64,000 nt of DNA from Pseudoalteromonas umbrosa. Lineage in GTDB: Bacteria > Pseudomonadota > Gammaproteobacteria > Enterobacterales > Alteromonadaceae. Numbering within the stretch: position 1 is the first letter of the stretch; every line of letters begins with the position of its first letter. A program made the translations under genes and the position numbers. The stretch spans positions 1,562,971 to 1,626,970 of the forward strand of contig NZ_JASJUU010000001.1 in the NCBI RefSeq assembly GCF_030125375.1. The letters are read 5' to 3'. The notes beneath the pieces were generated by a model. It was not told the DNA's origin, ran no database searches, and saw only the letters and a list, made by a program, of their open reading frames with translations. This document shows positions 46,631 to 55,524 of the stretch, in pieces.

Positions 46631-46915
46631 TTAAGCACTGAGCTTACTAATAGGCTGACAAGAGAGAATGCGCGTATGCTGTTTAGCAAAATAGGCTTGG
46701 GTATGAGGGGCATCATAATGACGCTTTAAATCTGCTTCACAGTGCCACGCTTCCCACAAATAAAACACACCCGGCTCGTCATGAGCATGATAGATTTCAA
46801 AATAGATACAGCCGGGTTCATCGACTGTATGCGCTTTCAAGATATTCAGTTCAGCCGTAATTTCTGAAATATTGCCGTGGTTTGCCATTAACTTAGCAAC
46901 AATGTAATAGCTCAT
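46631..46915 (-). CDS. YgiN-like antibiotic-biosynthesis-monooxygenase domain protein
   Basis: A 94-residue ABM-fold protein (dimeric alpha-beta barrel), close in build to YgiN quinol monooxygenase. MSYYIVAKLMANHGN, the ELNILKAHTVDEPGCIYFEIYHAHDEPGV region and LWEAWHCEADLKRHYDAPH, with conserved His and Glu, are typical. It is divergent, 102 bases away, from a LysR gene that likely controls it. Together with yqjG and doxX this makes a small quinone/redox-protection theme. Confidence 0.87.
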   Translation of the reverse strand: MSYYIVAKLMANHGNISEITAELNILKAHTVDEPGCIYFEIYHAHDEPGVFYLWEAWHCEADLKRHYDAPHTQAYFAKQHTRILSCQPISKLSA

Positions 46916-47017
46916 AAGGTGTCCTTTTTAAATTTTATCAATAAAGAACGACTATCATAACTAGCATCATATACGTAAACTATACAAACAAATGCGAACT
47001 AACTTTACATATATGTA

Positions 47018-47896
47018 ATGCTATTAAATGACCTCTACCTTTTCTCTATCATTGTCGATTGTGGCAGCTTAAGCCGTGCAGCCAAACAATTAAATACTAC
47101 TGTCGCGACTGTTTCCCGCAAGCTTTGCGCGCTCGAAGCGCACATCGGACAGCCACTGCTAAACAGACATGCACGAGGCATACATGTCACAAAGGCGGGA
47201 GAGCAGTTATATCGGCAATATGCAGTGGATTTACAAACGATTCAAACTCAGCTCACAGAGTTCAAATCACAATCTCAGTTGCTCAGTGGGCGACTAAAGG
47301 TATTGGCACCGAGTAACTTGGCCACGACTGCGCTGGCAGATTTTTGGCCAGAGTTTATGCGCACTTATCCTGAGCTACAACTGGATATCCAGACCAGTAA
47401 TCATATCCAAGATATTGCCGAGCAAGGCGCTGATTGCGCAATTCGTGTTGGTCATTTACCAAGCTCTAGCTTAGTGCAAAAACGCCTTGGCACCATAGAG
47501 AGTAAACTGGTTGCTGCACCTGAATACCCAGATATTAACTGTGTGACTGAATTATCTGAACATACTTTTGCCATTTCGCAGCAAGTCAATAACCTTACCC
47601 TCTCTCACCCGAAGCAAGGAGACTATAAGGTAACCGTCACACCAATGCACTTTTGCAACGACATAGCACTACTTAAAGCCATGGTAAAAAGTGGCCGATG
47701 CATCGCATTACTGCCACTGAGCGAAGCATCAAGTTGTTTGCAAAATGGCGCACTCAAAACAGTCCTGCCACATTGGTCTGGTGTTGAACGTCCGGTATAT
47801 TTGGTGACAACCTCTCGCAAATATCCCTCACCGAAAGTAAAAGCGTTTGCAGACATGCTAAAGCAGTTTATAGCGCAACAGCCTTGGGCCAGTTAA
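47018..47896 (+). CDS. LysR-family transcriptional regulator
   Basis: A 292-residue LysR regulator: N-terminal winged helix (LSRAAKQLNTTVATVSRKLCALEAHI) and a C-terminal periplasmic-binding-like sensor domain (LKVLAPSNLATTALADFWPEF and ALLKAMVKSGRCIALLPLSE). It is divergent from the YgiN-like gene and probably regulates it. No ribosome site is obvious; the ATG follows a TACATATATGTA palindrome (47004-47015) which could be an operator. Its stop overlaps that of the convergent oxyR by a few bases. Confidence 0.9.
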   Translation: MLLNDLYLFSIIVDCGSLSRAAKQLNTTVATVSRKLCALEAHIGQPLLNRHARGIHVTKAGEQLYRQYAVDLQTIQTQLTEFKSQSQLLSGRLKVLAPSNLATTALADFWPEFMRTYPELQLDIQTSNHIQDIAEQGADCAIRVGHLPSSSLVQKRLGTIESKLVAAPEYPDINCVTELSEHTFAISQQVNNLTLSHPKQGDYKVTVTPMHFCNDIALLKAMVKSGRCIALLPLSEASSCLQNGALKTVLPHWSGVERPVYLVTTSRKYPSPKVKAFADMLKQFIAQQPWAS

Positions 47897-48813
47897 ATAC
47901 TGCAATAACTCATTGCGCAATGTTTGTCGAGCGCCTGCTCAAACAACTTTTGCAATAGGGTAATATCATTGGTGCGCACGTAATTAGGCCGAACAACCAG
48001 TGCGATAGTGCGGTGCGGACCCGGCTCATTGAGGTGTAACGCCACCAGCTCAGACTCGCCTTTTATCAATTGATCAAGTGCCATTTGCGGCACTAAGGTG
48101 GTACCCATTTTTCCAGCAACCATCTGGATCAGCGTGTGTAAGCTTGTACTATCAAAGGTGGTGTCTTTTTGCTCTTGCGGCAAGTTACATGCACTCAAGG
48201 CATGCTCTTTTAAGCAGTGGCCGTCTTTAAGTAACATGAGTTTGGCAATATCAAATTGGTCGCTGGTGATCTCTTGCAGCCCCGCCCCGCTCTCATCTTT
48301 GTGACTAACCCAGTAAAAATCCTCTTTCCAGAAGTTAAACGCCATCAGTCCATCAATTTGATAAGGCAAAGCTAAAATAGCGGCATCTAATTCGCCTTGG
48401 CGCAGCATATCGGTTAAGACATGAGACTGCTCTTCTATGATCTTTAGCTTAAAATCAGGGTATTGCTGACGTACATCCGGCAAAACTTTAGGCAGTAAAA
48501 ACGGACCAATGGTCGGGATCACACCTATTTTCATTGGCCTGCAAAGCGGTGACTTATCAACTTGTGAAAGCATCATAAACTCATCGACTTCCAGCTTAAT
48601 CTTGCGCGCCTTATCCAGTAAAACCTTCCCTTGCTCAGTCACAAATACATGCTTATTATTGCGCTCAAAAATCACCGTCCCCAACTGTTTTTCAAGTTCA
48701 TGTATCGCCGTACTTAAGGTCGATTGAGACACATGACATGCATCCGCCGCCTTTTTAAAGTGCAGTGTTTTTTCTACCGCAAGTGCATAGATGATTTGTT
48801 TTATAGAGACCAT
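47893..48813 (-). CDS. oxyR: Hydrogen-peroxide-sensing regulator OxyR
   Basis: A 306-residue LysR-type peroxide sensor. The DNA-binding domain (residues 1-65) has HFKKAADACHVSQSTLSTAIHELE. The two redox cysteines are Cys200 and Cys209 in LLKDGHCLKEHALSACN, matching the pair (Cys199/Cys208) of E. coli OxyR; their disulfide activates the protein. It is divergent from katG, 297 bases away, the classic regulator-target arrangement. Its 3' end overlaps the convergent LysR gene by four bases (stops interleaved at TTAA). Confidence 0.95.
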   Translation of the reverse strand: MVSIKQIIYALAVEKTLHFKKAADACHVSQSTLSTAIHELEKQLGTVIFERNNKHVFVTEQGKVLLDKARKIKLEVDEFMMLSQVDKSPLCRPMKIGVIPTIGPFLLPKVLPDVRQQYPDFKLKIIEEQSHVLTDMLRQGELDAAILALPYQIDGLMAFNFWKEDFYWVSHKDESGAGLQEITSDQFDIAKLMLLKDGHCLKEHALSACNLPQEQKDTTFDSTSLHTLIQMVAGKMGTTLVPQMALDQLIKGESELVALHLNEPGPHRTIALVVRPNYVRTNDITLLQKLFEQALDKHCAMSYCSI

Positions 48814-48995
48814 TCAAACGTTCTTTTTTATTGATTGTTTTTTCTATTTTAATCAATTGCGCGTTAAGTGCACCCGCACAGCTGTTCGCATTTTCACCAC
48901 ATTTTACGCTGCGTTTAGTTTAACTGTGAATAAAGATAATGAATTCAATGTTATACACATTTTTTGATGTGCTTTTTTTATACATTCTAAAAAAC

Positions 48996-49007
48996 TGATA
49001 ATTATCA
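48996..49007. promoter_or_regulatory. 12-bp palindrome in the oxyR-katG intergenic region
   Basis: TGATAATTATCA is a perfect palindrome, about 105 bases before the katG start, within an AT-rich stretch (extending ATTAAATTATTC to the right). It could belong to an OxyR or a Fur-like site. I found no full four-part OxyR site by eye. Confidence 0.3.
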
Positions 49008-49110
49008 TTAAATTATTCAATTTTTCATTTAACACCCGTCTACTTAGGCTCTAAAAGGTCACCACTCAGACAGCATTGAGCTGATTAAAGTAACCCTATT
49101 GGAGTAAATT

Positions 49111-51324
49111 ATGCGTACTCAACTGATGACGTTAGCCTCGGGCATCGCACTGGCACTGTCTAGTGCAGCGATTGCAGCGCCCAGTGCAACCCAAATTAAA
49201 ACCAACCAGTTCTGGTGGCCAGAGCAATTGGATCTCAGCCCGCTTAGACAACATGACATAAACTCAAACCCCTATGGTAAAGACTATGACTACAGAGCCG
49301 AGTTTGTAAAACTCGATTTAGCACAAGTTAAAGCCGACATTGAAAAGACCCTCACTGACTCTCAAGACTGGTGGCCGGCAGATTGGGGACACTACGGGCC
49401 ATTGATGATCCGGATGGCATGGCACAGCGCAGGCGTCTACCGCGTGCACGACGGTAGAGGCGGTGCTGCTGGCGGTCAGCAGCGCTTTAACCCGCTCAAC
49501 AGTTGGCCTGATAATGCCAATTTAGATAAAGCCAGACGCTTATTGTGGCCTGTTAAGCAAAAATATGGCAAGCAGCTATCTTGGGCTGACTTAATGGTAT
49601 TGGCTGGCAATGTGTCATTAGAGTCTATGGGCTTTAAAACCTTCGGTTTTGCCGGTGGTAGAAGCGATGACTGGGAACCTGATCTCGTCTATTGGGGCCC
49701 AGAAACCACATTTTTAGCCGACAAACGACGCGATAAAAAAGGCAAACTCAAAGGCCCACTTGCGGCGGTCGAAATGGGCCTTATCTATGTCAATCCAGAA
49801 GGTCCACATGGCAAGCCAGATCCCTTATTGGCAGCCGACGACATTCGCCTTTCGTTTGGCCGTATGGCAATGAATGACGAAGAAATCGTAGCGCTCATCG
49901 CAGGTGGCCACACCTTCGGAAAAGCCCATGGTGCAAAAAAACCTAGCAAATGTGTTGGTAAGGAGCCTGCAGCTGCGCCAACTGAACAGCTGGGCTTTGG
50001 CTGGAAAAACAAATGCGGCACTGGCAAAGGCGCTGATACCAGTACCAGTGGCTTAGAAGGTGCGTGGACAGTCACACCAACTCGTTGGTCTACAAACTAC
50101 TTAGACAACCTAATGAATTTTAATTGGGTGCAAACCAAAAGCCCAGCAGGCGCAATACAATGGATCCCAGATAACCCAGCAGCCGCCAATTTAGTACCTG
50201 ATGCCCATATCAAAGGGAAACGCAGTGCACCGATTATGTTTACCACTGATCTTGCACTCAAAGAGGATCCTGCTTTTCGTAAAATTGTAGAGCGATTCCG
50301 CGCAGATCCTAAAGAGTACGAACTGGCATTTGCCAAGGCTTGGTTTAAGCTCACGCACAGAGATATGGGTCCAAGAGCACGCTACCTTGGCAATGAAATA
50401 CCAAGCGAAGTACTGACATGGCAAGACCCTATTCCTAAACATAGCGGTAAAAAAATCACACAAAGTGACATCAAGACACTACAAGTTGCAATCAAGCGCA
50501 CAGGCCTCAATAACGCTGATTTAATTGAAACTGCATGGGCAGCTGCATCAAGTCACCGTGTCACAGATATGCGGGGCGGCGCGAATGGCGCGCGGATCCG
50601 ACTCGCTCCACAAAATAACTGGACGGTAAATAATCCACGCCAGCTTAAACAAGTGCTCACAAAGCTTGAGCAAGTTAAAGCGCAATTTAACAAACGCTCA
50701 AAACGTCAAGTATCTCTGGCCGATGTCATTGTACTTGCCGGTAAAACGGGTATTGAAGGTGCACTTAGAAATGCAAATATGCCAAAAACAGTGCCATTTA
50801 GCCCAGGGCGCACCGATGCTTCTCAGGCACAAACAGACGTTAAATCATTCAGCTTTTTAGAGCCTAAAGCCGACGCGTTTAGAAACTACTACCATGACTC
50901 TGCCTTTATGTCGCCAACAAAAATGTTGGTAGATAAAGCAAATATGCTTGGGTTATCGGTTCCTGAGATGACGGTGCTACTGGGTGGTATGCGCGTGCTG
51001 GAAACAAATACGGATAACTCAAACACTGGCGTACTGACGCATACTCCGGGCAGCTTAGACAATGCCTTTTTTGTCAACCTGCTAGACATGCGCACGCAGT
51101 GGAAAAAGTCAGACACACAACCGGGTATGTACTTGGGTTATGACCGAAAGACAGGAAAACAGCAATGGCAAGCAAGCGCGGTTGACCTTATTTTTGGCTC
51201 AAATTCAGAGCTCAGAGCCATAGCAGAAGTGTATGCATCCGATGATGCCAAGCAAAAGTTTGCCGATGACTTTATCAAAGTCTGGGTCAAAGTGATGCAC
51301 TTAGACCGCTTTGACTTGATGTAA
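49111..51324 (+). CDS. katG: Catalase-peroxidase with export signal
   Basis: A 737-residue heme catalase-peroxidase breaking down hydrogen peroxide. It opens with a signal peptide ([19 protein letters not shown]), so it is exported, unlike E. coli KatG. The distal pocket [10 protein letters not shown] and [13 protein letters not shown] hold the Trp and Tyr, and LLGGMRVLE the Met, of the family's Met-Tyr-Trp cross-link; [10 protein letters not shown] carries the proximal His. The C-terminal half is the inactive second peroxidase copy. GGAG precedes the ATG. It is divergent from oxyR, its likely activator. A GC-rich terminator follows the stop. Confidence 0.96.
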   Translation: MRTQLMTLASGIALALSSAAIAAPSATQIKTNQFWWPEQLDLSPLRQHDINSNPYGKDYDYRAEFVKLDLAQVKADIEKTLTDSQDWWPADWGHYGPLMIRMAWHSAGVYRVHDGRGGAAGGQQRFNPLNSWPDNANLDKARRLLWPVKQKYGKQLSWADLMVLAGNVSLESMGFKTFGFAGGRSDDWEPDLVYWGPETTFLADKRRDKKGKLKGPLAAVEMGLIYVNPEGPHGKPDPLLAADDIRLSFGRMAMNDEEIVALIAGGHTFGKAHGAKKPSKCVGKEPAAAPTEQLGFGWKNKCGTGKGADTSTSGLEGAWTVTPTRWSTNYLDNLMNFNWVQTKSPAGAIQWIPDNPAAANLVPDAHIKGKRSAPIMFTTDLALKEDPAFRKIVERFRADPKEYELAFAKAWFKLTHRDMGPRARYLGNEIPSEVLTWQDPIPKHSGKKITQSDIKTLQVAIKRTGLNNADLIETAWAAASSHRVTDMRGGANGARIRLAPQNNWTVNNPRQLKQVLTKLEQVKAQFNKRSKRQVSLADVIVLAGKTGIEGALRNANMPKTVPFSPGRTDASQAQTDVKSFSFLEPKADAFRNYYHDSAFMSPTKMLVDKANMLGLSVPEMTVLLGGMRVLETNTDNSNTGVLTHTPGSLDNAFFVNLLDMRTQWKKSDTQPGMYLGYDRKTGKQQWQASAVDLIFGSNSELRAIAEVYASDDAKQKFADDFIKVWVKVMHLDRFDLM

Positions 51325-51330
51325 AACACA

Positions 51331-51356
51331 AAAGCCGCGTTTAATCGCGGCTTTCG
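51331..51356 (+). terminator. Intrinsic terminator of katG
   Basis: AAAGCCGCG (51331-51339) pairs with CGCGGCTTT (51346-51354) around a 6-base loop, seven bases after the stop. Its A/T-rich ends could also work for the convergent methyltransferase gene. Confidence 0.85.
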
Positions 51357-51387
51357 CTCATTCGAATGTCATCGCCCTCTGGACGCT

Positions 51388-51891
51388 CTACCCAACGATT
51401 AAGCGATTATTTGTATCTCGGCTTGTTAAAATCTGCGCCGCATCAAAATTAGTCGCACGCTTGGCCATACGATCGTACAAAAGTACATTCACAGTGGCAG
51501 CCAAATTCATGCATCCAGTTGTCGGCACGTATACAACCGCATCAGCAGCATCAACAATATCTTGTGGCAAACTGCCATCCTCAGGACCAAACACATACAG
51601 CGCGTTCTCAGGATGAGCAAAATGCGGTAATGGCGTCGCGCCTTCTACCAGTTCAACGCACACCAAAGCGCGCCCTGATACTTTTAAGCTCACTAGGTCA
51701 TCGACTTGTTGGATTGGGATATTCTCAGCAACATTTTTTGTGTCTGTGTGATATTTTGCAGCTTTTGCATAGCGGTTACCGTTGAAATACACCGCCTGTG
51801 CTCCATAGCACCCAGCAGCACGTAACACACCACCAACATTGGTTGGCGACTTAGGGTTCACCAAGCCTATCGCTGCAAATGACTCACTCAT
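51388..51891 (-). CDS. SPOUT-family RNA methyltransferase (TrmH/SpoU type)
   Basis: A 167-residue RNA ribose or base methyltransferase with the trefoil-knot fold. SPTNVGGVLRAAG is motif 1, ALYVFGPEDGSLP motif 2 and CMNLAATVNVLLYDRM motif 3, the pieces that bind S-adenosylmethionine. Closest in build to TrmL-like or small tRNA/rRNA TrmH proteins; the target position is unknown. The ATG at 51891 gives the proper N-terminus and has AAGAG upstream; an earlier start would add 21 residues of no conserved type. Confidence 0.9.
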   Translation of the reverse strand: MSESFAAIGLVNPKSPTNVGGVLRAAGCYGAQAVYFNGNRYAKAAKYHTDTKNVAENIPIQQVDDLVSLKVSGRALVCVELVEGATPLPHFAHPENALYVFGPEDGSLPQDIVDAADAVVYVPTTGCMNLAATVNVLLYDRMAKRATNFDAAQILTSRDTNNRLIVG

Positions 51892-52278
51892 ATTATTCAC
51901 TCTTAATGTATAGGCAGTACAACTACCAAAAAATTCGACGGGCGATTGTACCATGTGCGAAATTTTGTGCCACTCAGATGAAAAACGTCAATTTACGTAA
52001 ATTGGCAATAATTTGTAACATGTACGATTCCATTAACTCTCGCCAACACGTCTAAGAACTTATTGGTTTTTCAACAAGAAACAAAGCATATAAAACAAAT
52101 AATTAAACCATGCCATAAAAACATCAGTTACCCCTCATAAAACATCAACTAAGGCCAACAATCACAATGTTGTTCATCGACAAATATGAATGTAACAGTT
52201 CATGTATTTGCATTGAATCTGCATTCGAGATTGGCTAATTTTGAAAAGGTACAATTCAGTACAATCAAGGAGATAACA
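51892..52278. other. Gene-free stretch with a 16-bp palindrome
   Basis: Leader between the minus-strand methyltransferase gene and the first double-glycine peptide gene. At 51989-52004 lies the perfect palindrome CAATTTACGTAAATTG, a plausible operator for a dimeric regulator. I see no other supported feature and no clear promoter for the peptide genes. Confidence 0.4.
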
Positions 52279-52446
52279 ATGAAATTAACTATCAAAAAAA
52301 GTAAAATTAAGAACCTTTCTAGCAAGCCTTCTTTAGGACTAGAAGCAACGCCGCACGTTGCTGGTGGTATGAAACAAGTAGAGACACGCGAACCATGTCG
52401 CTCAATATGGGCATGCACTCACCCACAAGCGTGTCTCACTGATTAA
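52279..52446 (+). CDS. Putative RiPP/GG-leader precursor peptide 1
   Basis: A 55-residue peptide. AAGGAGATAACA leads to the ATG, an excellent ribosome site, so the frame is real; a longer upstream start has none. The N-terminal 30 residues form a basic, then neutral leader (MKLTIKKSKIKNL) that ends in HVAGG, a double-glycine cleavage site. The core, 25 residues, is ETRxxC then C-x5-C-x5-C (Cys40, 46 and 52) with Thr, Ser and Asp at the end. Its neighbour at 52710 is a clear paralog. Such leaders are cut by C39-type peptidase exporters; Ser/Thr and Cys would allow lanthionine rings, or Cys could form disulfides. No maturation gene is in the window. Confidence 0.8.
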   Translation: MKLTIKKSKIKNLSSKPSLGLEATPHVAGGMKQVETREPCRSIWACTHPQACLTD

Positions 52447-52455
52447 TCAGAATGC

Positions 52456-52479
52456 CTGAATTTGCGGCCACAAATTCAG
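52456..52479 (+). terminator. Hairpin between the two peptide genes
   Basis: CTGAATTTG (52456-52464) pairs perfectly with CAAATTCAG (52471-52479) around a 6-base loop, ten bases after the peptide 1 stop. No T-run follows; it could end or stabilise the peptide 1 mRNA. Confidence 0.5.
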
Positions 52480-52709
52480 TACCGTTGGCGATCTTTGAGC
52501 TCAGGGTCGCCTCAATTCATTAAACGCCTCACTCAACAAGCGTGATGGCTGTTTGCATCAAAGATAATGTTAAGGAAAATACAAAATTCAGCAGACAATC
52601 CAAAGGTAGTCAAAAGCTAACCTAAAGTTTTTCCTTGTCAGAATTTGCTAGGTTAAGAGTTGCCAATAAAAGGTGAACCTTGCATCCCGTTAAATAAAGG
52701 AAATTAATC

Positions 52710-52874
52710 ATGAAGCTGAAAATGAAGAAAAATAAAATTAAAAACCTTATTCATACACAAATCATCGATAGCAACTTAACACCCAATGTTGCTGGTGGCA
52801 TGCCGGTCATAGAGACTCGTTCTGCTTGCAAGTCTAACTTTGCATGTACAGGTGGCTCTGCCTGCTTGAGTTAA
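52710..52874 (+). CDS. Putative RiPP/GG-leader precursor peptide 2
   Basis: A 54-residue peptide, paralog of the one at 52279. AAAGGAAATTAATC precedes the ATG. The leader MKLKMKKNKIKNL is followed by LTPNVAGG at 23-30, cutting after Gly30. The core has ETRSACKSNFACTGGSACLS, in which Cys40, 46 and 52 give the same C-x5-C-x5-C as in peptide 1. Fixed residues between the cores are ETR, C-[RK]-S-x2-A-C-T-x3-A-C-L. The leader differs from peptide 1 mainly at 14-22. A terminator follows. It is shorter than 60 codons and so is easily missed. Confidence 0.8.
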   Translation: MKLKMKKNKIKNLIHTQIIDSNLTPNVAGGMPVIETRSACKSNFACTGGSACLS

Positions 52875-52909
52875 AAAAGCCTTATCTTTATCCTTGTTTT
52901 TTGACCCAC

Positions 52910-52934
52910 AAACGGCTTTACGTGCCGTTTTTTA
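52910..52934 (+). terminator. Intrinsic terminator after peptide 2
   Basis: AAACGGC (52910-52916) pairs with GCCGTTT (52924-52930) around a 7-base loop and runs into TTT. It lies 36 bases after the stop of peptide 2. Confidence 0.8.
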
Positions 52935-53024
52935 ATACGTTTCCAGCTTGTTATTGAACTTTGAATGTTCTCATCGAGCAAGGAGCAACATAGTTTCATT
53001 TAGCAGTGATAAGTGTGAGGTCTG

Positions 53025-53543
53025 TTATCGCTTGAGTACATAAACATGTTCGTCGAATCTCACGCCTTGATGCACAGCTGTATTTTGCGTTATCTGATTT
53101 AAGCAAAACCCCGCTTTTTCCATCACTCTGATTGACGCTATGTTGGGCGCCGAAACGGGATTGAATAACGATGTTACCTGAGTTTGCTTAAAAACTTTAT
53201 CAATGAAAAGCGCCACAGCCCGAGTGGCAATGCCATTTCCCCAAAAATCTTTAGCGAGCCAATATCCCAGCTCAGCACACTGCTCTGCTGAAGATTTATC
53301 GGGTAAATAAGCCCCAATCACACCACAAAATTGACCATGTGATTCAATCGCATAATTCAGTGCATTTTGACGACTCCCAATACCCAACCACCACTTTGCA
53401 TCTTGCAAAGTATAAGGCGCAGGCAGTCTATCAGACAAATATCGAGTCACCTCGGAGTCATTTAAATAGTTAACTAGATACACATCGTCTGATGGCTTAA
53501 GTGTTCTCAATGTTACATCTTGATTCATGATATTTAGGAGCAC
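53025..53543 (-). CDS. GNAT-family N-acetyltransferase (RimJ/RimL-like)
   Basis: A 172-residue acetyltransferase. VTLRTLKPSDDVYLVNYLND is the RimJ/RimL-type start, AELGYWLAKDFWGNGIATRAV the acetyl-CoA loop (GNGIAT), and NIASIRVMEKAGFCLNQI the family motif B. I keep the GTG at 53543 because GGGAG stands before it; an ATG five codons on lacks a site. Possible targets are protein N-termini or small amines. It lies in a run of four minus-strand genes. Confidence 0.87.
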   Translation of the reverse strand: MLLNIMNQDVTLRTLKPSDDVYLVNYLNDSEVTRYLSDRLPAPYTLQDAKWWLGIGSRQNALNYAIESHGQFCGVIGAYLPDKSSAEQCAELGYWLAKDFWGNGIATRAVALFIDKVFKQTQVTSLFNPVSAPNIASIRVMEKAGFCLNQITQNTAVHQGVRFDEHVYVLKR

Positions 53544-53572
53544 TACTTAGCTCCCTTTCCTCTATTTATTCA

Positions 53573-54019
53573 TTATATCCAGCGTCTCACTTGGCAACAG
53601 TATTGCGCATACTCTGAACCAAACTTCTCTCGCATTGCCCGCTCTTCAAAACGGATATACCAACGATCAGTGATGGCAATAAATCCGAGCCAGCATACTA
53701 AACTGACAATTCCAGCTCCAAATAATAACGCAGCCCCGAGCAAAGAGACCGCAAAACCCAAATACATAGGGTTGCGGGAGAATTTAAACGCGCCGTGAGT
53801 AACTAGCTTTCCCGGTTCAGAAAAAGTCATCACGTTAGTCCCGACATGGACAAAGGTTTTTTTAGCACCTGCTGCCAGTAGCAATCCAGCTAACACAAAG
53901 GGCAAACCAACCAAGTTATAGGGGTAAACTATAAGATGGTTCACATCTAAGGACCAACACAATAACGCCATGCTGATCAGGGTGATAAGATATAAAAAGG
54001 GTGGCAAGAGTTTTTGCAT
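53573..54019 (-). CDS. Isoprenylcysteine methyltransferase-like membrane protein
   Basis: A 148-residue integral membrane protein of the ICMT/PEMT methyltransferase family, with four hydrophobic segments and the family's C-terminal block FKFSRNPMYLGFAVSLLGAAL and RFEERAMREKFGSEYAQYCC. In bacteria the substrates are mostly unknown. The ATG at 54019 has GAGGAG seven bases upstream, so I prefer it to an earlier start. It follows the Crp/Fnr gene at 54078 by about 60 bases on the same strand. Confidence 0.85.
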   Translation of the reverse strand: MQKLLPPFLYLITLISMALLCWSLDVNHLIVYPYNLVGLPFVLAGLLLAAGAKKTFVHVGTNVMTFSEPGKLVTHGAFKFSRNPMYLGFAVSLLGAALLFGAGIVSLVCWLGFIAITDRWYIRFEERAMREKFGSEYAQYCCQVRRWI

Positions 54020-54077
54020 ATATTCGCTCCTCAAATAAAACATGACTTTACTGAGTGCGTGATATCTTTACCTTAAC

Positions 54078-54680
54078 TTATGTTAAGCCCATTTTTTTGC
54101 GTATGCGAGATAAGCTCACATCGGTGATACCCAAATACATGGCGATTTGATTCAGCGCGATTAGCTCACTGTCTTTACCAAACTCATCTAAAAACTGCTC
54201 ATATCGTTGCTGTGCATCAAGCAGTAACAAGCTGGCCTCTCGCCTTTCTTTTTTCAATGCTAATCGTTCATACAGCTTTCGAACAAAGGTACTCCATTGG
54301 CTGTTTTGCTCAGAAAATCTAATCAAATCTTGATAAGAAATGGATGCAATTTCACACTCACTTAATGCTTGAGCATAAAAAGGACTCGGAGAGTACGTTA
54401 TCAATGAACCAATACTGGTAAAAGCGCCACCGGGTTTAACCAAAGACTTATTAAACTCTTTGCCATCAATATCGATATAGTAATAACGTCCAAAGCCAGA
54501 AAGCAAAAAATGCACGTCTTTGACAATGTCCTGACTTACAAAAATATGCGATTTTGGCTGATAGTTTTTAAACTCAAATACATCAATATAAGCTGTGATT
54601 TCTCTTTCATCAAAAGGGGCTACCTCCCTTAGAAAATGTAATAAACGCGCTTTATTTTCAGAGCTGTCTTTATTACTCAT
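54078..54680 (-). CDS. Crp/Fnr-family regulator
   Basis: A 200-residue protein with a cyclic-nucleotide-binding-like beta barrel at about 15-130 (IFVSQDIVKDVHFLLSGFGRYYYI) and a C-terminal helix-turn-helix, LNQIAMYLGITDVSLSRIRKKM. The cAMP-contacting residues are not conserved in an obvious way, so the ligand may differ or be absent. Its ATG overlaps the stop of the upstream GNAT gene by four bases (ATGA). The cluster looks like one operon. Confidence 0.87.
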   Translation of the reverse strand: MSNKDSSENKARLLHFLREVAPFDEREITAYIDVFEFKNYQPKSHIFVSQDIVKDVHFLLSGFGRYYYIDIDGKEFNKSLVKPGGAFTSIGSLITYSPSPFYAQALSECEIASISYQDLIRFSEQNSQWSTFVRKLYERLALKKERREASLLLLDAQQRYEQFLDEFGKDSELIALNQIAMYLGITDVSLSRIRKKMGLT

Positions 54681-55198
54681 GAAGCACTTCGCTTAATAAA
54701 GTCAGTGTTATGTTTTACAAATAGCAATGTCGTCTGGTCATAAATCTCATTACACCAATGATGCTTGCTGAGCACCAGATCTGGCACCTCACTCATATTA
54801 TCTGAGACGGGTTCAAAACCAAACTTTTCATAAAACGCAGCAAGATGTTCAAATGGCAAGCAATATACCTGTCGATATTGTGCCGTGTTTTCTACTAAAA
54901 AGGTGACTAACTTAGCTGCAATCCCTACTCCTCTAAAATCGGAGCTGACATAGATGCCACCAAGCTCTGCATCATAGTCGGTGATTTTTTGAATACGGCC
55001 TAATCCAACTTTTTGCCCGTCAATTAAGGCTATGGCGACTAGATCCGTTTCGAAGCTTGATAGTTTAAACCCCACGCGTTGATACTGCTCATTAACCCAG
55101 TGGATCTCTTCATCATGTGCTTTTCTTATCGTTATATTGATGTCCACAGTATGTTTGCTCCTAAAACAAAAACATCTCCATGATTGAATATCATACAC
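54677..55198 (-). CDS. GNAT-family N-acetyltransferase
   Basis: A 173-residue acetyltransferase if it starts at the GTG at 55198, or 156 if it starts at the GTG at 55147 (VDINITIRKAHDEE), which is the usual family N-terminus. Neither start has a strong ribosome site. The acetyl-CoA loop is in LGGIYVSSDFRGVGIAAKLVT, and AAFYEKFGFEPVSD is motif B. Its stop overlaps the Crp/Fnr start, so it is first in that operon. Substrate unknown. Confidence 0.83.
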   Translation of the reverse strand: MYDIQSWRCFCFRSKHTVDINITIRKAHDEEIHWVNEQYQRVGFKLSSFETDLVAIALIDGQKVGLGRIQKITDYDAELGGIYVSSDFRGVGIAAKLVTFLVENTAQYRQVYCLPFEHLAAFYEKFGFEPVSDNMSEVPDLVLSKHHWCNEIYDQTTLLFVKHNTDFIKRSAS

Positions 55199-55524
55199 CT
55201 TACTTAAATACCAGTATTCTGTCGTAACATCATTACTGTTAATGTGCTTTTGTACTTAAATTCCGCTTTCTAAGAGTATAAAAGTGCATTTATTTACACG
55301 TAAAACCTCACCTCTCACAGAGTAGTAAAGTCTACCAAATTTAAACTCAACCAATTGTTATTAAATACGTAATTTGACTATCCATAGCCAAGTTTTGACA
55401 CCACATTTGAGATGCTATTCAACTTCAATTGCTAATAATAAAACGCATTGCGATTTAGCTTCTATACTTGTTCTCAGGACTTTTTCTATTTCTCGCATCA
55501 CCTGCGGACTAAGGGAATTTGAAT
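55199..55524. other. Divergent intergenic region before the chemoreceptor gene
   Basis: About 325 bases of AT-rich DNA between the minus-strand GNAT operon and the chemoreceptor. It must hold promoters of both. I looked for a flagellar sigma-28 pattern and did not find a convincing one. Confidence 0.4.
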
